A DNA stretch of 64,000 nucleotides from CAYYJR01 sp964472305. GTDB lineage: Bacteria > Armatimonadota > Hebobacteria > CAIYQO01. The notes under the pieces were generated by a model. That model made no database searches. It worked only from the letters and a program-made list of their open reading frames with translations, and was not told where the DNA came from. The position numbers were made by a program, and so were the translations under genes. Within the stretch, counting starts at the first letter, position 1. Every line of letters begins with the position of its first letter. Shown in pieces: positions 27,165-37,269 of the stretch. The stretch is from assembly GCA_964472305.1 (NCBI GenBank), contig CAYYJR010000010.1:62001-126000 (forward strand), written 5' to 3'.

Positions 27165-30100
27165 TCATCCGATGCTGTATACGTCATGAAGGTGCTCTTC
27201 TTTCAGCGCTCTGTTTCGGTTATGAGTAACAACATCTAGTCCTATCCGCCCAATCTCGCGAATACGATTATCCTGATGCGTTAATAGGCTTTGGAAAGCA
27301 GGCATCCATTCACTCCAGTATACTGATTGCTTACCCTGAAAAACGATATTGGCAAAAGTAGCATTTACGATCTGATTCGGCTTATATCCGGCATTCAATG
27401 CCTCAAATGCTAGCATAACCCAATCATCACATGGTTTACCAAGCAAAGGCCGCTTATGAAAAACGGCTAAATCTGCTCTTTGAAGCAAATAGCGATAGAG
27501 ACGCGTGTCCTTGCCAACTATTCTGCAAATAACATCACTGTAGTGGTATTCGCCAGGTACTATATCGATAATACCCATCCTAGCGTTATAATTGAGTGAA
27601 TCAAGTGCTTGGCATAATTGGGAAGAACCAAGGTATGGTAATTTAGCATTCTCGTGAAATATCCGGGCCAACCATCCTACGAATAATTGTGGATCGCGGG
27701 TGAGTATTTTACAGTATCCAGTCTCGCTCCCACTTCCACGTAACATCGCGACTCGCCACTCCTCAAGGATAGCTGTACGGATTTCACCTTCAGGTATTGA
27801 ATGCCATTCAGCAATGGCAGCTGACACGGCTACGACACTATTCGAATGGCAAAGCAATAAGCGCATTGTCGATTCCGGTAGCGATTCTCGGTGGTAGCAA
27901 CTGGTTGGTAGTATATCTGCAACCTGGTCATGAAATGCCGATGCTTGCTTTATGAGATCAATCGGTATATCAGGCGCCAGCAGCGAGATACCTATGCAAG
28001 TTTTGCGGACGTCCTCGTCCTCCAGTCCGCGACAAATATATGCGTCCCACCTAAAAGGACGTAATGCATTAAGTCGCCACAAGAAAGCAGGAGCCATCTC
28101 CATGCGGGCTGGTGAGTCCATAATGACATCCAGCCAAGCATCTGGCCTATCGGTCAGCGATGCAATCGTATTAAATAGCCAATGGTCACGGCGAGGGCCG
28201 CAGTCTCTGACATCTGAGTATGCAGCGCGTAGTCGCTCAAAGCGCTTTACAGAAAGAACAGGACCGTCGGCAAGCCATTGCTTCGCTGATTCTTGGATAA
28301 GGACATCTTGTTGTTGGTGAAATACTTCCCAGTCATCATCAGGATGACTGTCACCGAATAACAACTCAAAATCTGAGTCAAGCTGCAGAGGGATATCGAC
28401 TTTGAATACTCGGACATAAAAGTTAAGCAGGCTATGAACACCAGGGTGACCATTCGCAAATAATGCCAGATCCGCCAGCATGCGCTTGCCGACATCCTGT
28501 TTAATCGCGTATTCCTCGTCCGTTTCGACCATTTTGCCAAATTTTCCTGTTGAATAAAGCCAGCTGTTAATAGCTTGGAATAGTGGTTGCCAGTCGGTAA
28601 TGTTGATTTTGCGCAGCACTTGTAGACATTCTTCCCATAATTCCTCAATTTCCCGCAATTCTACAGGTGTTCCAACATCAAAATGAAATACGATGCTATC
28701 GCCAGTTATCGGATCGCTCCGAGTTTCATCATATTCAGGCGATATCACATACGCTAACGCCTGCACAACAATTCGATCATGTGACGATATCTCTGCCCAT
28801 GTCTTAATCGCCTTTAATAGGGCTCTACGATACGGTACCATTTCATCCGTACCAGGTTCCGCAGATTCAATCCAATCTTTCAGTATTCGCATGGGCTGGT
28901 CAGTGTGTGCATGCGGTTCCCGTTTGTCCGTCACAGCAGCGTCTAATAAGTGAGGAATCATAATATCTGGAGCGATGTGTAATGCGTATGGAGCTATTAC
29001 TGATAGTTTTTCTGGGTGTTCCTCAAGAACAGCCGCAACGTGATCGCGACCTAATAGGCAGAAATTCTTCCAGACGTCATCACGCAAGCATTTGTTGACC
29101 AGTTTCCATAGTAGATCATCCGGCACTGATCCACCTTGACGACGGACGCGGATCAAAGTTCGAGTTGTCGCATCGACGGATGGAACGCGATCGAGTAACC
29201 GAGTGCATGGGACAGATTTTGGCCCACAAAAGAACACCTCACGCACAAGTACGCATCGCAAAGTCTCCGAACGTACAAACAGGTATCCATCGCCTTCGCA
29301 CAATATGCCACCAGCGGCCAACCGGTCAATCTCGTTTCGCAGCGAATAGGGAGAGCGCTCGATGCCATCTGCCACACTAGCTAATGTCATACCTGCCGCC
29401 CCACCTAATGCGAATGCAGCCAGCACCGCTGTAGAATCATCACCGAGGAGACGTGATAGATCGCCCTTGATGTGTTGCCTAAGCAGTGTCTCTCCTTGTA
29501 CAACCTTCTGCCAGTCTCCCTGTAAACATAGACGGGCAAGTGTTACTGCTAGCCCTGGCATTCCCTGTGATTGATTGAGGATTTCACCGATTAACTCGTC
29601 AGGCCCAGCGATACCAGTATGGCGTACAATCTTTGCCATTTGTTCGCGAGTTAAGGGAGCTAGTTCATGAACAGCTGATGATGGGAGAGCCAACGCGTTC
29701 GTGATAGCATCACGGTCTCCTGGCCAACATGTAGCCACTATGGTGAAGTCACCTTTAGTCGCACTCCGAAAATGCCGCAAAGCCGCAATCAATTCTTGCT
29801 GTTGGAAGGCATCGTCTACAACGAGCACGGTAGGTTGTTGTTCACGAAAAGCCGCAGCAATAGCTTCAATGTCACCATTTACAACGAAAGCACCGGAGTG
29901 TATATGGATATATGCGGACAACAAAAAGGTTTTTCCGCAGCCAGGCTGACCGACGATGAGACGGTCACCGCCAGTCGCTGTGAGCCAATGCAAGTCATCT
30001 TCACGCCCAATAAGGGGGATATCGAATGAATAACGGATGCTACGCGGGAAAGTTGACAATGCGGGCGGTGCGCCAGTCAATCCTAATAGATCACGGCACC

Positions 30101-30506
30101 AGAGCGGTGAACGGTATAACAACCTCGCGAGTTTGGGTCGATCGTAGCAGCCAACAAGTGTGAAACCAAGTTTTTGGGCACGTTCTTCGAGATTACGCTG
30201 CCTGCGGCTGGTCAGCTGACGTGAAGTGGCCATAATAACTTTGCGCCTTTGGCCACCTGTAGCCAAATACTGCTCAAGGTTATGCGTCAAATTCCAGATG
30301 ACATTATCGCTGGTAGTGCAGACGAGTGGGAATGGTACACCTTCTCCATCGGCTATTGCACCATCCATGCCGAGATCATTCCCGCCGGGAATAGACCCCA
30401 CATGCCAACCATCAAGATTAATCAGTTCACCCGCACATCTCTCAAAAAGATTCGGGTTCAATGACTGCGAGAGTGATTCTTCGATTTTTCGGTAGAACGG
30501 GTCCAT
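27165..30506 (-). CDS. STAND-type P-loop NTPase with N-terminal nuclease-like domain; candidate anti-phage protein
   Basis: The 1113-residue protein starts with a restriction-endonuclease-like fold (residues 1-140): helix, then GGNDLGMDGA (41-50), then LVCTTSDN where a catalytic Q/ExK usually lies, then a helix and MATSRQLTS. Here the lysine is missing, so nuclease activity is doubtful. A NTPase follows with Walker A GQPGCGKT (186-193), Walker B TVLVVDDA (226-233), a sensor-like IVATCWPGD (256-264) and a helical lid. The remaining ~650 residues are helix-rich, as in the sensor parts of STAND proteins. This order (effector, NTPase, sensor) matches Avs-type defence proteins, but I cannot show homology to a named class. 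Visibly AT-richer DNA than its neighbours suggests transfer. Confidence 0.8.
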   Translation of the reverse strand: MDPFYRKIEESLSQSLNPNLFERCAGELINLDGWHVGSIPGGNDLGMDGAIADGEGVPFPLVCTTSDNVIWNLTHNLEQYLATGGQRRKVIMATSRQLTSRRQRNLEERAQKLGFTLVGCYDRPKLARLLYRSPLWCRDLLGLTGAPPALSTFPRSIRYSFDIPLIGREDDLHWLTATGGDRLIVGQPGCGKTFLLSAYIHIHSGAFVVNGDIEAIAAAFREQQPTVLVVDDAFQQQELIAALRHFRSATKGDFTIVATCWPGDRDAITNALALPSSAVHELAPLTREQMAKIVRHTGIAGPDELIGEILNQSQGMPGLAVTLARLCLQGDWQKVVQGETLLRQHIKGDLSRLLGDDSTAVLAAFALGGAAGMTLASVADGIERSPYSLRNEIDRLAAGGILCEGDGYLFVRSETLRCVLVREVFFCGPKSVPCTRLLDRVPSVDATTRTLIRVRRQGGSVPDDLLWKLVNKCLRDDVWKNFCLLGRDHVAAVLEEHPEKLSVIAPYALHIAPDIMIPHLLDAAVTDKREPHAHTDQPMRILKDWIESAEPGTDEMVPYRRALLKAIKTWAEISSHDRIVVQALAYVISPEYDETRSDPITGDSIVFHFDVGTPVELREIEELWEECLQVLRKINITDWQPLFQAINSWLYSTGKFGKMVETDEEYAIKQDVGKRMLADLALFANGHPGVHSLLNFYVRVFKVDIPLQLDSDFELLFGDSHPDDDWEVFHQQQDVLIQESAKQWLADGPVLSVKRFERLRAAYSDVRDCGPRRDHWLFNTIASLTDRPDAWLDVIMDSPARMEMAPAFLWRLNALRPFRWDAYICRGLEDEDVRKTCIGISLLAPDIPIDLIKQASAFHDQVADILPTSCYHRESLPESTMRLLLCHSNSVVAVSAAIAEWHSIPEGEIRTAILEEWRVAMLRGSGSETGYCKILTRDPQLFVGWLARIFHENAKLPYLGSSQLCQALDSLNYNARMGIIDIVPGEYHYSDVICRIVGKDTRLYRYLLQRADLAVFHKRPLLGKPCDDWVMLAFEALNAGYKPNQIVNATFANIVFQGKQSVYWSEWMPAFQSLLTHQDNRIREIGRIGLDVVTHNRNRALKEEHLHDVYSIG

Positions 30507-30621
30507 ATCGTTTCCTTATCTTCAGCATAGAACGCTCTTTCCAGTTGTTCTACAGAAGGGATATACCACACCAATAACCAGCTTCCCTTTAACAAATTAT
30601 TGTGAGCAGGATTATTCGTAG

Positions 30622-31011
30622 TCAGTTCGCCGTTGGTACCGCCGGCACGTTGAACACCCGCCGTTGCTCATCCCAGCGCATGGGGAAGGTGCGGGAGAGG
30701 CGTTTGAGGTTGATAGCTGGCGGGCAGTGGCCGGTCATGATGGCGTCGATGATGTCCGGGGCCAACAGCGTCAGGCGGATGGTACGGGCAACGTAGGGGG
30801 TGTCCATGCGCACGGCTTTAGCCAGCGCGCCCACTGTGCGATAGGTGCCGTTATCCAGCAGTGCGCGCCAGCGGAAGCCTTTGGCAATGGCCAGCGCGAC
30901 CGGGTCGGCGGTAAGATCATGCGGCGCTGATGCCGTTTCGCTCCCCGCCGGTAGGACGATCTGCTCGCGCCCCTGGCGTTTTATCAAGGCCATCGCAATA
31001 TGCACCAGCAT
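30622..31011 (-). CDS. Recombinase-associated HTH protein
   Basis: This 129-residue product contains LAIAKGFRWRALLDNGTYRTVGALAKAV, then YVARTIRLTLLAPDIIDAIMTG, then LSRTFPMRWDEQR. I recognise this as the small helix-turn-helix protein usually encoded beside serine-recombinase genes in phages and integrative elements, sometimes as the C-terminal part of the recombinase itself. No recombinase catalytic domain is nearby, so this is probably a remnant of an excised or decayed mobile element. It starts 3 bp after the stop of the next upstream fragment. Confidence 0.65.
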   Translation of the reverse strand: MLVHIAMALIKRQGREQIVLPAGSETASAPHDLTADPVALAIAKGFRWRALLDNGTYRTVGALAKAVRMDTPYVARTIRLTLLAPDIIDAIMTGHCPPAINLKRLSRTFPMRWDEQRRVFNVPAVPTAN

Positions 31012-31014
31012 GCC

Positions 31015-31332
31015 TTACTCAAACAAGAGGATATCACCGTCGTCTATTTTCGGCAGGACCACTCGCACGCCTTTTGTGGAGGGGGACCATGACAGTTCCA
31101 GGTCCAGTGCTGCCGAGCGAACCTGGGTGAAGTTCCCGACTCCCCGGATATCAATATACAGTTTGTCCCGTTTGAAGCAGGACCAGTCCATCAGGAAGAC
31201 GGCATACCGGTCGGTCTTGTTGTTGCGGACCACCACACCCTCTATGTGCGGGGACCCGGCTTCAACCAAGGGGCGGACGCCCGCCGCCAGCAGCGGGGCC
31301 ACATCGTGAATGTCCTCCGTCTGGGGCTTCAT
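31015..31332 (-). pseudogene. C-terminal remnant of a carbohydrate-active protein
   Basis: The frame from ATG 31332 encodes about 105 residues, including HIEGVVVRNNKTDRYAVFL, and ends GVRVVLPKIDDGDILLFE. This pattern is typical of the beta-sandwich C-terminal domains in many glycoside hydrolases. A catalytic part is absent, so I call it a remnant; a free-standing small protein cannot be ruled out. The interval from 31333 to 31516 shows nothing recognisable. Confidence 0.4.
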
Positions 31333-31516
31333 GATGCCAGAATTACGCGACTTTGGCGCGTTTGATGAGGAACGCGAGCCACAGGGGACCGAGCGTCGTG
31401 GGGAGAAAACGAGCTGTGGCGATGATCCTCTGTGGTCGACTACTGGCTGGTCAGGAAGAGCCCAGGAGAACTCCCCGTCGGGTGGCAGGTATCGCCTTGC
31501 ATATACGCGGTTGGCG

Positions 31517-33406
31517 TCAGATATTCTCTTGCGCACGCTGGCTCCGAAGTGGGTTTTCGCTGGTGAATGTTACCGGCTTCGGCGCATTCGTCACCGGCAG
31601 CCATGTCGTATAGGCGGTTCCGGCAGTGCCTGCACTGGCGAAATCGCACAGGCACACCTTCGAGCCGTCCGCCGCGGTTGTTCGCAACAGCAGCCAGGGC
31701 TTGAGCCATCGCCGGTCGGTCACGCGGCGAAGCTTCAAGGCAGCGCCGTCCAGGATGGGCAGTTCGGCAGGATCGGAGGACTGGTGATGCGAGTCGTACG
31801 CGAGCAGCAGGGGACCGCGATAGACGGACGCCAGGCACACATTCGGTTCCGGAGTCTGTCCCGCCTGCGCCGTCTCACGCGTCCAGTAGTGCAATCGGAA
31901 ATCAAAGTCGATCCGCAAGGTATCACCGTTGTTCCAACTGCGGTTGATCTCGCAATAACTCCCGGCCTTGACACCCTTGACGGGCTTGCCGTTGAGCAGA
32001 ACCCGGGTTTTCTCGGACCAGTATGGGATGCGCAGGGCCAGCGTGAACGGCTGTGTCGACCGTGGCGTCACCGTGATATCCACTCGTCCCTCACGCGGAT
32101 AGTCAGTGTTCTGCATCAACACCGCTTCAGGCGTCGTGATTGTGCCGGGGCCGTAGTAATGCAACGCGAAGCCGTCGGCACGTCGCATTACCGCCCACTC
32201 GCAAAGGAGCCCGAGGGCACGCGGGCCGTTGACCGAGCAGCAGTTCAGTTCGGGCGTGCCAGCCCGCGATTGAAAGACAATCGTGTGCGCGCTGGCCTGG
32301 CGCTCTCCGGCCATTGGCGTGTTGTAAGTCACCCAGCGGCCAGAGGGTGACATCATCCCCAAACCCGAATTGAGCATCGACAATTCCAATTCATCAGCGA
32401 CGATAGGGCGCCCTGTAAGACGAAGCATCTCGACGCTCATGGCCATCCAGGCAACGGTGCAGCAGGTTTCAATGGCGCCGTCGTCGCAAGGGTTGCCAGT
32501 AGCCTTCTCGCCGCTGGAGAAGCCTCCGTTGTTGTGGCGGTCGCCTTTCAGCATGCTCCACCAGAGATGTTCGAACGCTCGGCGATAGTCATCACGTCCA
32601 GTCGCATAGTAGAGTTCGCTGAGTCCCATGATCGGATGCAGGCTTTCCCATCGAGGCTTGGGTGTCTCCCAAAACTCCTTGCCCGCCAGCGCGACGTTTA
32701 GATAGTCACCGGCCGGGGGGATGGCGAACTCCTCGAGAATCTGCTCGGCCATGCGGAGGTAGCGCCGCTCACCGGTCAGACGATAGAGCCAGGCTAACGC
32801 ATGCACCGGGGCCTGGTTCATCTCGTGCGCGCCGGTGTCGTGCAGTCGCTCATTAAGATTGCCCAGGAAACGACGGCAGAACAGGTCGGCGATCCGCCGC
32901 GTGCAGGCCAGCGCTCGGGCATCGCCAGTATCGGTATGCCACAACAGCAACCCGACCATAACGTGGTAATGCCCCCACGCGTCCCATGGCTCGCTTGGAT
33001 CGTCGTTCCACCGCGGACAATTCGGTGCCCCCTTCCGCAGGCGCCATGCCTCCGGCCACGGACCGAGATAACCGTCCTGGGCCTGCAGCGCCACCAGTTC
33101 TTCGACAAACCAGCAGATGTGCTTGCCCAATTCGGCGTCGCGGGTGAGTCGCCAGACCTGCACGGCATGCGTGAGGTACTTACCGGCAAACTCCCCGGCC
33201 CACGGCATTATATCGTGCGACGGTTGGCGATCGCGCTGACGGAACATCTCCAGCATGCCGGGATTGGCATACGGCGCGGGCAAAATCCATTGCCGCGTCA
33301 CCTCCTCCAGCCGCCGGCTCATCTCACCGCCAAGTGAGAATCGGGAGTCGGCACATGTATCGAGGATCGGCTTGACTGCATTTCGCAGCATATTCTTCTT
33401 GCTCAT
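31517..33406 (-). CDS. Glycoside hydrolase family 127 (beta-L-arabinofuranosidase-like)
   Basis: The 629-residue protein has an (alpha/alpha)6 barrel followed by beta-sandwich domains. The cysteine-rich zinc site and active region appear as AIETCCTVAWMAMSVEML and ELNCCSVNGPRALG, the hallmark paired CC motifs of GH127 that hold zinc and the nucleophilic cysteine. These enzymes remove beta-L-arabinofuranose from plant polysaccharides and hydroxyproline-linked chains. No secretion signal is visible, so it may act in the cytoplasm on imported oligosaccharides. It is the last gene of the degradation operon. Confidence 0.88.
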   Translation of the reverse strand: MSKKNMLRNAVKPILDTCADSRFSLGGEMSRRLEEVTRQWILPAPYANPGMLEMFRQRDRQPSHDIMPWAGEFAGKYLTHAVQVWRLTRDAELGKHICWFVEELVALQAQDGYLGPWPEAWRLRKGAPNCPRWNDDPSEPWDAWGHYHVMVGLLLWHTDTGDARALACTRRIADLFCRRFLGNLNERLHDTGAHEMNQAPVHALAWLYRLTGERRYLRMAEQILEEFAIPPAGDYLNVALAGKEFWETPKPRWESLHPIMGLSELYYATGRDDYRRAFEHLWWSMLKGDRHNNGGFSSGEKATGNPCDDGAIETCCTVAWMAMSVEMLRLTGRPIVADELELSMLNSGLGMMSPSGRWVTYNTPMAGERQASAHTIVFQSRAGTPELNCCSVNGPRALGLLCEWAVMRRADGFALHYYGPGTITTPEAVLMQNTDYPREGRVDITVTPRSTQPFTLALRIPYWSEKTRVLLNGKPVKGVKAGSYCEINRSWNNGDTLRIDFDFRLHYWTRETAQAGQTPEPNVCLASVYRGPLLLAYDSHHQSSDPAELPILDGAALKLRRVTDRRWLKPWLLLRTTAADGSKVCLCDFASAGTAGTAYTTWLPVTNAPKPVTFTSENPLRSQRAQENI

Positions 33407-33469
33407 CGTGTCATCCCGCCATTCCCGATGACACCGTTGCCTTGTTCATCCAGTAACTCATGCTTTCTC

Positions 33470-35752
33470 CTAACGTGATCCCGCGCCGGGTGGCTTCAGG
33501 GTCCAGATAGCCAATCTCGTACAGTGAACCGTACCCCCTTCACAGAAAAGGTCAATGCCTTTGCCATGACGCAGCCGCTCTGGCGCGGATGTGGTGCATG
33601 TCTGACCATTCACAAACGCTTCCAGCATGCCTTTATCCAGGAACACATGCATCCGGACCGGCTGACCTTGCGGTAGATACGAGGGTCCACGGCCTTGCGG
33701 CATTTCGACCGCGTCGCCAGGCCCGTCAGCGATGCTGGCGTCTACGCCATACTCATTGGTGACGGTATCAAAATAGATACGGACAAAGCTGGCTCCGTCA
33801 TCGGATACATAGACTTTCAGGCCGAAACATCGCGCATTCTGCGGCGCAAACTCAGCCATGATTTCCACGGTGTCACCGCGGTGGCTGAGGTAACGGGCAT
33901 GGTCCGGGGTTACGATGATGTCCTGCTGTATATGATGTCCTCCGCGCAGCGCCTGCAACTCCGGCACTGGTTCCTGATGCAGATGGTCTCCCGCCAGTTC
34001 CAGTATCCTGGGTATGGCATGGACACAACTCCAAGGAAGCCGGTTGGTACCACCACCACCGAGTTCCGTATACAGCGCCATGATGATTCGTCGTGGCGCG
34101 CCCCCGGACCCTTGCTGATCAACGCATAACGGATTGAAGCAGTGGAATGGGTTCGCATAATCGAGTAGCATGCCTTCCGGCTTGTCCGAGACAAACGTCA
34201 GCTCCCTGCGATCAAACCGTCCCACCCAGTAACGGACCGGATGTCCACCTAAAATCATGACGTCTTTGTCCCCGAAGGACAGCAGATAGGGAAATTCCAT
34301 GAAACCGCTGGGAGCGAATTCGTCTTTCGGTTGCGTGAAGATTTCACCCTGTTCCTGCCATTGATTCAGGTCCGTCGACGTCCACAGCATGACCGCATCG
34401 CCCAGTGTCCCTGGTCGAGTGCCTTTACACATTCGCGAGGTAATGGTGTACCAGGTGTCGCCTTCCTTCCATACATGCCCATCATGGTGATACCTGGTCA
34501 GGACAGGCTGCTTGTCAGTATAAGACAGCAAACCGTCTACACTCCGCGCGAGCACGCCAAACTTCCCCTCGGTTCCCTGACCGGTATAAAGCGCGCGCGG
34601 AATTCCCTGGTTGTCAATAAAGTGATTCATCAGATAGATGCAGAACACATCGAGATGGCTGTCTGCCCACGGGCCGATGGGCCACTGGCACCAATGCACC
34701 AGATCTTCGCTGACATAGTGGTCCAGGCTGGCGTATTCGAGCAAGGAGAAGATATTTCGATACGAGAAGACGTGGTATTTACCGCCATGGTAGTAGGCAC
34801 CGCACGGATCGAAGATGAATCCTAGCGGTTGCGTCAAATGATAGACCGGGCGCGACGGGTCCTGATCCGCCACTGTTCGCAACGACCGCCACAGGGTGGC
34901 GCATGCCTCGATGTCCTTCTCCACGGAAGCGTCAAAGAAGGCATTATAATCCAGGAAGGCCTGAGATAACGCGCTGGTAACGCCCGGATTCGATAGGTGC
35001 TCGACACCACTCAGAAGAGCAACCAGGTCATCGGGCAACGCCTGGTGCCATAGTGCCACGGTATCGATCCGGCAATCCGGGAACGCTCTCGGAGTCGAAG
35101 TGCCGTATAGATCCGGCTTGCTGCACTTGAATGCGCCGATGAGCAGATCATCATCGAATGGCGCGCACAGCTCCTGGCGAAGCGGGAAGGAGCTGATCAT
35201 TTCTCCGTTGCAGCAGAAATCAAGACACCCATTGGCGATGCGAATAATCAGGTCCAGCCATTGCCCCCGCACGACAACGCCCAAAGGCAGTTCCCGATAG
35301 ACCTTGCCCGCCGGAGTCTTGACCCCCAGAAATCCGATCGCCAGACCTGTCGGGTGGATGGTTAATGCCATGAAGTCGGAAAAGAATAACGCGCCACTTC
35401 CACTCGGGCCAACCCATGCTCGGACATAAAGGCAGATGGCGTTGCCTGCCGGGCGCAGCCTCCTGGCTCTGTAGGTATCAAGAGAAAGCCAGCCACCTTC
35501 CAGGATGGCTACACAACCATCGCCACCACGCTTAGTCGATTCTGTCTTCTCATCGGAAGCCAACTTTTCGCCCAGACGTGCCTTCCCGCAGACCGCCAGG
35601 TCCACAGGATAATTCTCACTCGCCGTCGGGGTTGCCATGTGCCAGACGATTTGTGCATCTAGATATGGATTGACCGGCGCCGACAGGTCTGGGGTGGGGC
35701 CAATATCCCCAGTTACCTTCTCATCAGCCAATGCGCGATTTCGTTTTATCAT
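33470..35752 (-). CDS. GH32-like glycosidase with concanavalin-type modules
   Basis: A beta-sandwich precedes a five-bladed propeller. The GH32 acidic residues appear in altered motifs: FIFDPCGAYYHGGKYHVF (for NDPNG), HHDGHVWKEGDTWYTI (for RDP) and FMEFPYLLSF (for EC). So Asp, Asp and Glu are present but their contexts are divergent. A C-terminal sandwich ends with FLDKGMLEAFVNGQ, typical of GH32. Substrate may not be a fructan. No signal peptide is seen. The ATG at 35752 has an AAGGA site. Gaps to neighbours (63 and 215 bp) keep it within the operon. Confidence 0.78.
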   Translation of the reverse strand: MIKRNRALADEKVTGDIGPTPDLSAPVNPYLDAQIVWHMATPTASENYPVDLAVCGKARLGEKLASDEKTESTKRGGDGCVAILEGGWLSLDTYRARRLRPAGNAICLYVRAWVGPSGSGALFFSDFMALTIHPTGLAIGFLGVKTPAGKVYRELPLGVVVRGQWLDLIIRIANGCLDFCCNGEMISSFPLRQELCAPFDDDLLIGAFKCSKPDLYGTSTPRAFPDCRIDTVALWHQALPDDLVALLSGVEHLSNPGVTSALSQAFLDYNAFFDASVEKDIEACATLWRSLRTVADQDPSRPVYHLTQPLGFIFDPCGAYYHGGKYHVFSYRNIFSLLEYASLDHYVSEDLVHWCQWPIGPWADSHLDVFCIYLMNHFIDNQGIPRALYTGQGTEGKFGVLARSVDGLLSYTDKQPVLTRYHHDGHVWKEGDTWYTITSRMCKGTRPGTLGDAVMLWTSTDLNQWQEQGEIFTQPKDEFAPSGFMEFPYLLSFGDKDVMILGGHPVRYWVGRFDRRELTFVSDKPEGMLLDYANPFHCFNPLCVDQQGSGGAPRRIIMALYTELGGGGTNRLPWSCVHAIPRILELAGDHLHQEPVPELQALRGGHHIQQDIIVTPDHARYLSHRGDTVEIMAEFAPQNARCFGLKVYVSDDGASFVRIYFDTVTNEYGVDASIADGPGDAVEMPQGRGPSYLPQGQPVRMHVFLDKGMLEAFVNGQTCTTSAPERLRHGKGIDLFCEGGTVHCTRLAIWTLKPPGAGSR

Positions 35753-35967
35753 GACCATTCCTTTGAGTTGAGCACGGTCATTCGTTATTCGCGCTCCACC
35801 TACTGTTTTTGCACCTGGGTGGCAGCGGGCAGGCGCATGCTTGCGCCGCTATTGTCCGCACCGGTAAGTCGGCGTGCGCATCACGATACGCATATTCCAC
35901 TCCCCTTCGCTGATAGCTTTGAAGCGATGGATAACGGTTCAACCACTTTGCACTCCCCCGGCAAAAG

Positions 35968-37227
35968 CTACTTGACCGGAATCATCCCATTTTCGCCTGC
36001 CACAAAGATCAGGTCCGTGCCGTCATATGTCTGGGGTTGCCATACGTCGTCTTGCTGGATGAACAACCGAATTTCCGGATTGAAGTCATCGATCACAATG
36101 CATTGTGAGATGTCTTTGATGGGCAGTGCGAGTTGGCCAGCCTGCTTCCAGGTCTTTCCGCCATCTGTTGATTCAAACCAGAAGAGCTGCCCTGCGCCAC
36201 CCGAATACGCACGGTATGCGTTTGGTCCGATCTTCTCGATATCACGGATGCCGAACGGTATCTCATGCTGTTCCCAACCCCGCCCGTTCCACTGCGCCCA
36301 GACACGGACTTTGCCCGATTTGTAGATGACGACGGGACTCCCATCGTCCTGGTATGTCGAGTGGATCGGCATATCCTTGCGATTGAGTTGCGTCACCATG
36401 CACTTGCCGTCTAATTCATCGACCGTGATAGTCGGGCCAAGGTCTGTGCCGTCAGCACTCATGAACCGGTCGCCCAGGGGTACGAAATAGGCGAAGTAGA
36501 TATTTTCATTCGTGACGTTTCGATTGAGGAACCAGGTGAGCTGCAATCGCTCCGGGGTGTTGCCACGCGCCGGCTCATACTGGGTATTCATGAGGTAAAA
36601 TCCAAGGCTTTTGCTGGCGATGGCGTCTCTGACCACCGTCCAGGTGGCGCCGTGGTCGCTGGACTTGACATAGTCGAAGTAGCTGACAAGATTGTTGCCG
36701 CGTGCCCGGTAAAACACGTAAAGATTGCCTGCGCTGTCGGCCAACGGCGCCGGATAGGTGGCCGCGGTGGCCGGGAGCCTCTTGTATGTCCATTCCCCCT
36801 GCACCTCTAACGGACGAGGTGAGCGGCAGTAATACAGGCTCCCGTTGTGGGTTGACCAGAACAGGTTCAGATAGTCATCCGTTCCCTTCACCATCACCGG
36901 ATAATCGTGGTAATCGGCACTGGTATACTTATACACGACCTGCGTATCGGACCACTTGCCGGTTTTGTGGTCATACATCTTTACGCACGGCTGCATTTGC
37001 GCGCCGGGCCAGCAGATGAAGGTCCGGCCCTTCGCATAGACGCCCGCGTTATGTGGACGTCGGCAATTGGACGAACCATTCTTCTCAACCCGTGTGGCTG
37101 TGAGTGAGAGTTCATTCGCGGCAAGCCTGGTACGAGCCGCGAAGAACACGATAGCCATCAAACAGATGGCGATGAATCCTGCCACGCCCAGATGGGCCGA
37201 AAAACGGATGGAATTTCGTGCTGACAT
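35968..37227 (-). CDS. BNR-type propeller protein, secreted or membrane-anchored
   Basis: The 419-residue protein has an N-terminal hydrophobic segment (VAGFIAICLMAIVFFAA) and a propeller with repeated strand patterns: SLYYCRSPRPLEV, SSDHGATWTVV (a BNR Asp-box), and ESTDGGKTWKQAG (a second Asp-box). This is like the BNR_4 family, which includes polysaccharide lyases of PL24/PL25-type and sialidase-like folds. A role as a lyase on the operon's polysaccharide is likely but not proven. An AGGAG site precedes the start. Confidence 0.75.
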   Translation of the reverse strand: MSARNSIRFSAHLGVAGFIAICLMAIVFFAARTRLAANELSLTATRVEKNGSSNCRRPHNAGVYAKGRTFICWPGAQMQPCVKMYDHKTGKWSDTQVVYKYTSADYHDYPVMVKGTDDYLNLFWSTHNGSLYYCRSPRPLEVQGEWTYKRLPATAATYPAPLADSAGNLYVFYRARGNNLVSYFDYVKSSDHGATWTVVRDAIASKSLGFYLMNTQYEPARGNTPERLQLTWFLNRNVTNENIYFAYFVPLGDRFMSADGTDLGPTITVDELDGKCMVTQLNRKDMPIHSTYQDDGSPVVIYKSGKVRVWAQWNGRGWEQHEIPFGIRDIEKIGPNAYRAYSGGAGQLFWFESTDGGKTWKQAGQLALPIKDISQCIVIDDFNPEIRLFIQQDDVWQPQTYDGTDLIFVAGENGMIPVK

Positions 37228-37269
37228 TATGTCATGCTCCTATTATTGCAAAATGGGATTCGTCCGGTC

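Noticed and set aside
26753..31332. Prophage or integron next to tRNA-Glu
   Set aside because: No integrase, attC, phage structural gene or duplicated tRNA end could be found.
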